From: Amia ocellicauda | Lineage: Eukaryota; Chordata; Actinopteri; Amiiformes; Amiidae | Length of the DNA stretch: 64,000 bases | Assembly: GCF_036373705.1 (NCBI RefSeq) | Contig: NC_089854.1 | Coordinates: forward strand, 21,363,339 to 21,427,338 | Direction: 5' to 3' | Shown here: positions 62,742 through 64,000 of the stretch, in pieces | How the letters are laid out: every line of letters starts with the position of its first letter | Position numbering within the stretch: the first letter of the stretch is position 1 | Made by a program: the position numbers and the translations under genes | Notes under the pieces: model-generated | The model's input: only the letters and a program-made list of their open reading frames with translations | Database searches by the model: none | What the model was told of the DNA's origin: nothing

Positions 62742-63904
62742 CAAAATAGATAATTTGATGCTACTACAGTTCTACCCAAAAAGCAACTGGCTTTAAGCTT
62801 TGAGCGCAACGAGAATGGTTACTAATCTGAATAAAGACCATCATTCTGAAGAAGGGAAGGCAAGATGCAAAGGGCTGAACACTTTCACTGAGTTATGTGT
62901 TGCTTAGGGAAGAGAGAGAAGATTAATTTGGGTGAGTAAAGGAGGGGGCAGCTTGTGCAACGCACTCGGTCTGTCAGTTAGGGGGTTGTGTTGACACACA
63001 CTGTGCTGGAATGAGGTCACAATCCTGACACTCTCGTCAAGTGTCCAAGAGCTTTCCTGCACAACTCAAGTGGGATTTAAATTGAAGATCGTGCTTCAGT
63101 TCGGCCGTGATTCTCATGGATAGTCGTGATTTATATCTCTAAAGAGAATTTCACCTGCTATACTCACTCAGAGCATGTGTTGCATTTACAGGTCTTATTG
63201 TCTAATTAAATACTCATTTATAAATTATACTATTTTCACCTTTTCTAATCGCCAGTAAGATGCGCATTTCCTTTGAACACACTGGAGCATATCAAATCTA
63301 AACACGTGCATTACAGCAGTTCATTTTTATTTTATTCATTGATTTTGATCGTGTCATTCATAAAGAGACGATGGTATGCATTTTTCCATATATTTATATA
63401 TGTTTGTTCCCCCCTGGCAGACCACAAAACAAGAGAGCCTTGCGAAACCCTTTGAAGTACAGCCTTGCATTGAATTACAGACCAATTAGTGCTTTCATCT
63501 TAAAGGCTAAAAACAAAACAATCTAATTAGAAGCAGAGAGTGTGCTGTCCTCTCTGTGTCTTTTGGAGAATATGGACCATCTGAAACCCTCCTCAAGGAT
63601 TCTGGATCAGCGATGGGGTGCTGGGTATCTCCCGCTTGCCATGGCAACCCAAAAGCGGTGCAGCTGTGTTCTGTGAATCAAAGAGGGAGCAGTCTCTGTA
63701 AGCTGCCCTGCCATGCGTGTCCGTGTATGAAAGACCCCAAAACCAAACACATATACTAGTATACACAAACACAACAAACACTAGCAGCCTGTCCAAAACG
63801 CCATCCAAAGTCCACTATCCATGTCCAAGTTCGTTACTGTGACTTTCTACTATTCGTTCATTCATTCCTTAATTCATTCACTCACACACTCACTCCCGTG
63901 ACAG
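62742..63904. other. intergenic, no gene recognised
   Basis: Unique-looking DNA with no supported gene. A CATTCA-type simple stretch precedes the palindrome (about 63855-63895). Confidence 0.5.
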
Positions 63905-63972
63905 GCTTCCCGTTGAGGAGAGGCCGGAGGAGAGCCTGCAGGCTCTCCTCCGGCCTCTCCTCAACGGGAAGC
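63905..63972. repeat. 68-bp perfect palindrome (inverted repeat without spacer)
   Basis: The left arm starts GCTTCCCGTTGAGGAGAGGC and its exact reverse complement ends at 63972. The centre is TGCA (63937-63940), so all 34 base pairs match with no loop. It is GC-rich. It could extrude as a cruciform, fold as an RNA hairpin, or reflect an assembly fold-back. Confidence 0.97.
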
Positions 63973-64000
63973 TGGTCACTTATTCCGGTTTTATCAAGGA

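Overview
This is a eukaryotic, almost certainly ray-finned fish, nuclear chromosome segment. The evidence is split genes with GT-AG introns, a fish-type cytoglobin, a Ras-dva-type GTPase (a family known from fish, amphibians and sauropsids but not placental mammals), and fish-style Tc1, hAT, Ty3/gypsy, LINE and SINE repeats. There are no operons, CRISPR arrays or other prokaryotic systems. Species cannot be named from the sequence alone.

Layout. (1) 1-5.9 kb, minus strand: cytoglobin exons 2 and 1; exon 3 lies beyond the left edge. The 5.3 kb intron carries a Tc1-type MITE. (2) 6.9-10.1 kb, minus strand: a decayed Ty3/gypsy chromodomain retrotransposon lacking most of its integrase, followed by a minisatellite split by a SINE tail. 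(3) 12.2-13.2 kb: a 5'-truncated LINE copy flanked by a 15-bp target-site duplication. (4) 15.9-17.8 kb, plus strand: three visible coding exons of a Myb/SANT-like, coiled-coil protein that I cannot name, with two local duplications around it. (5) 19.2-33.4 kb, plus strand: a complete PRPSAP1 gene. A CCAAT-box promoter precedes ten coding exons that join in phase to exactly 356 codons plus stop, the length I recall for human PRPSAP1. (6) 38.1-39.7 kb, minus strand: an intronless small GTPase of Ras-dva type ending in a CaaX box. (7) 40-64 kb: gene-poor DNA with mobile elements, namely a 271-bp hAT MITE with a perfect 8-bp duplication, several Tc1 relics, an almost complete DD36E Tc1/mariner element abutting a second Tc1-type element that has been split by a SINE, and a 68-bp perfect palindrome at the right edge.

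The genes are not a functional pathway. CYGB is a haem globin, PRPSAP1 a regulatory subunit of the phosphoribosyl-pyrophosphate synthetase complex, and Ras-dva a signalling GTPase. CYGB and PRPSAP1 are also close neighbours on human 17q25, so this looks like conserved synteny. The human genes between them (RHBDF2, AANAT, UBE2O, SPHK1) were not recognised here. I see no new multi-gene system. The most notable items are the end palindrome, the DD36E element and its nested neighbour, the unnamed Myb/SANT gene with a duplicated splice-acceptor/exon start, and the Ras-dva gene.
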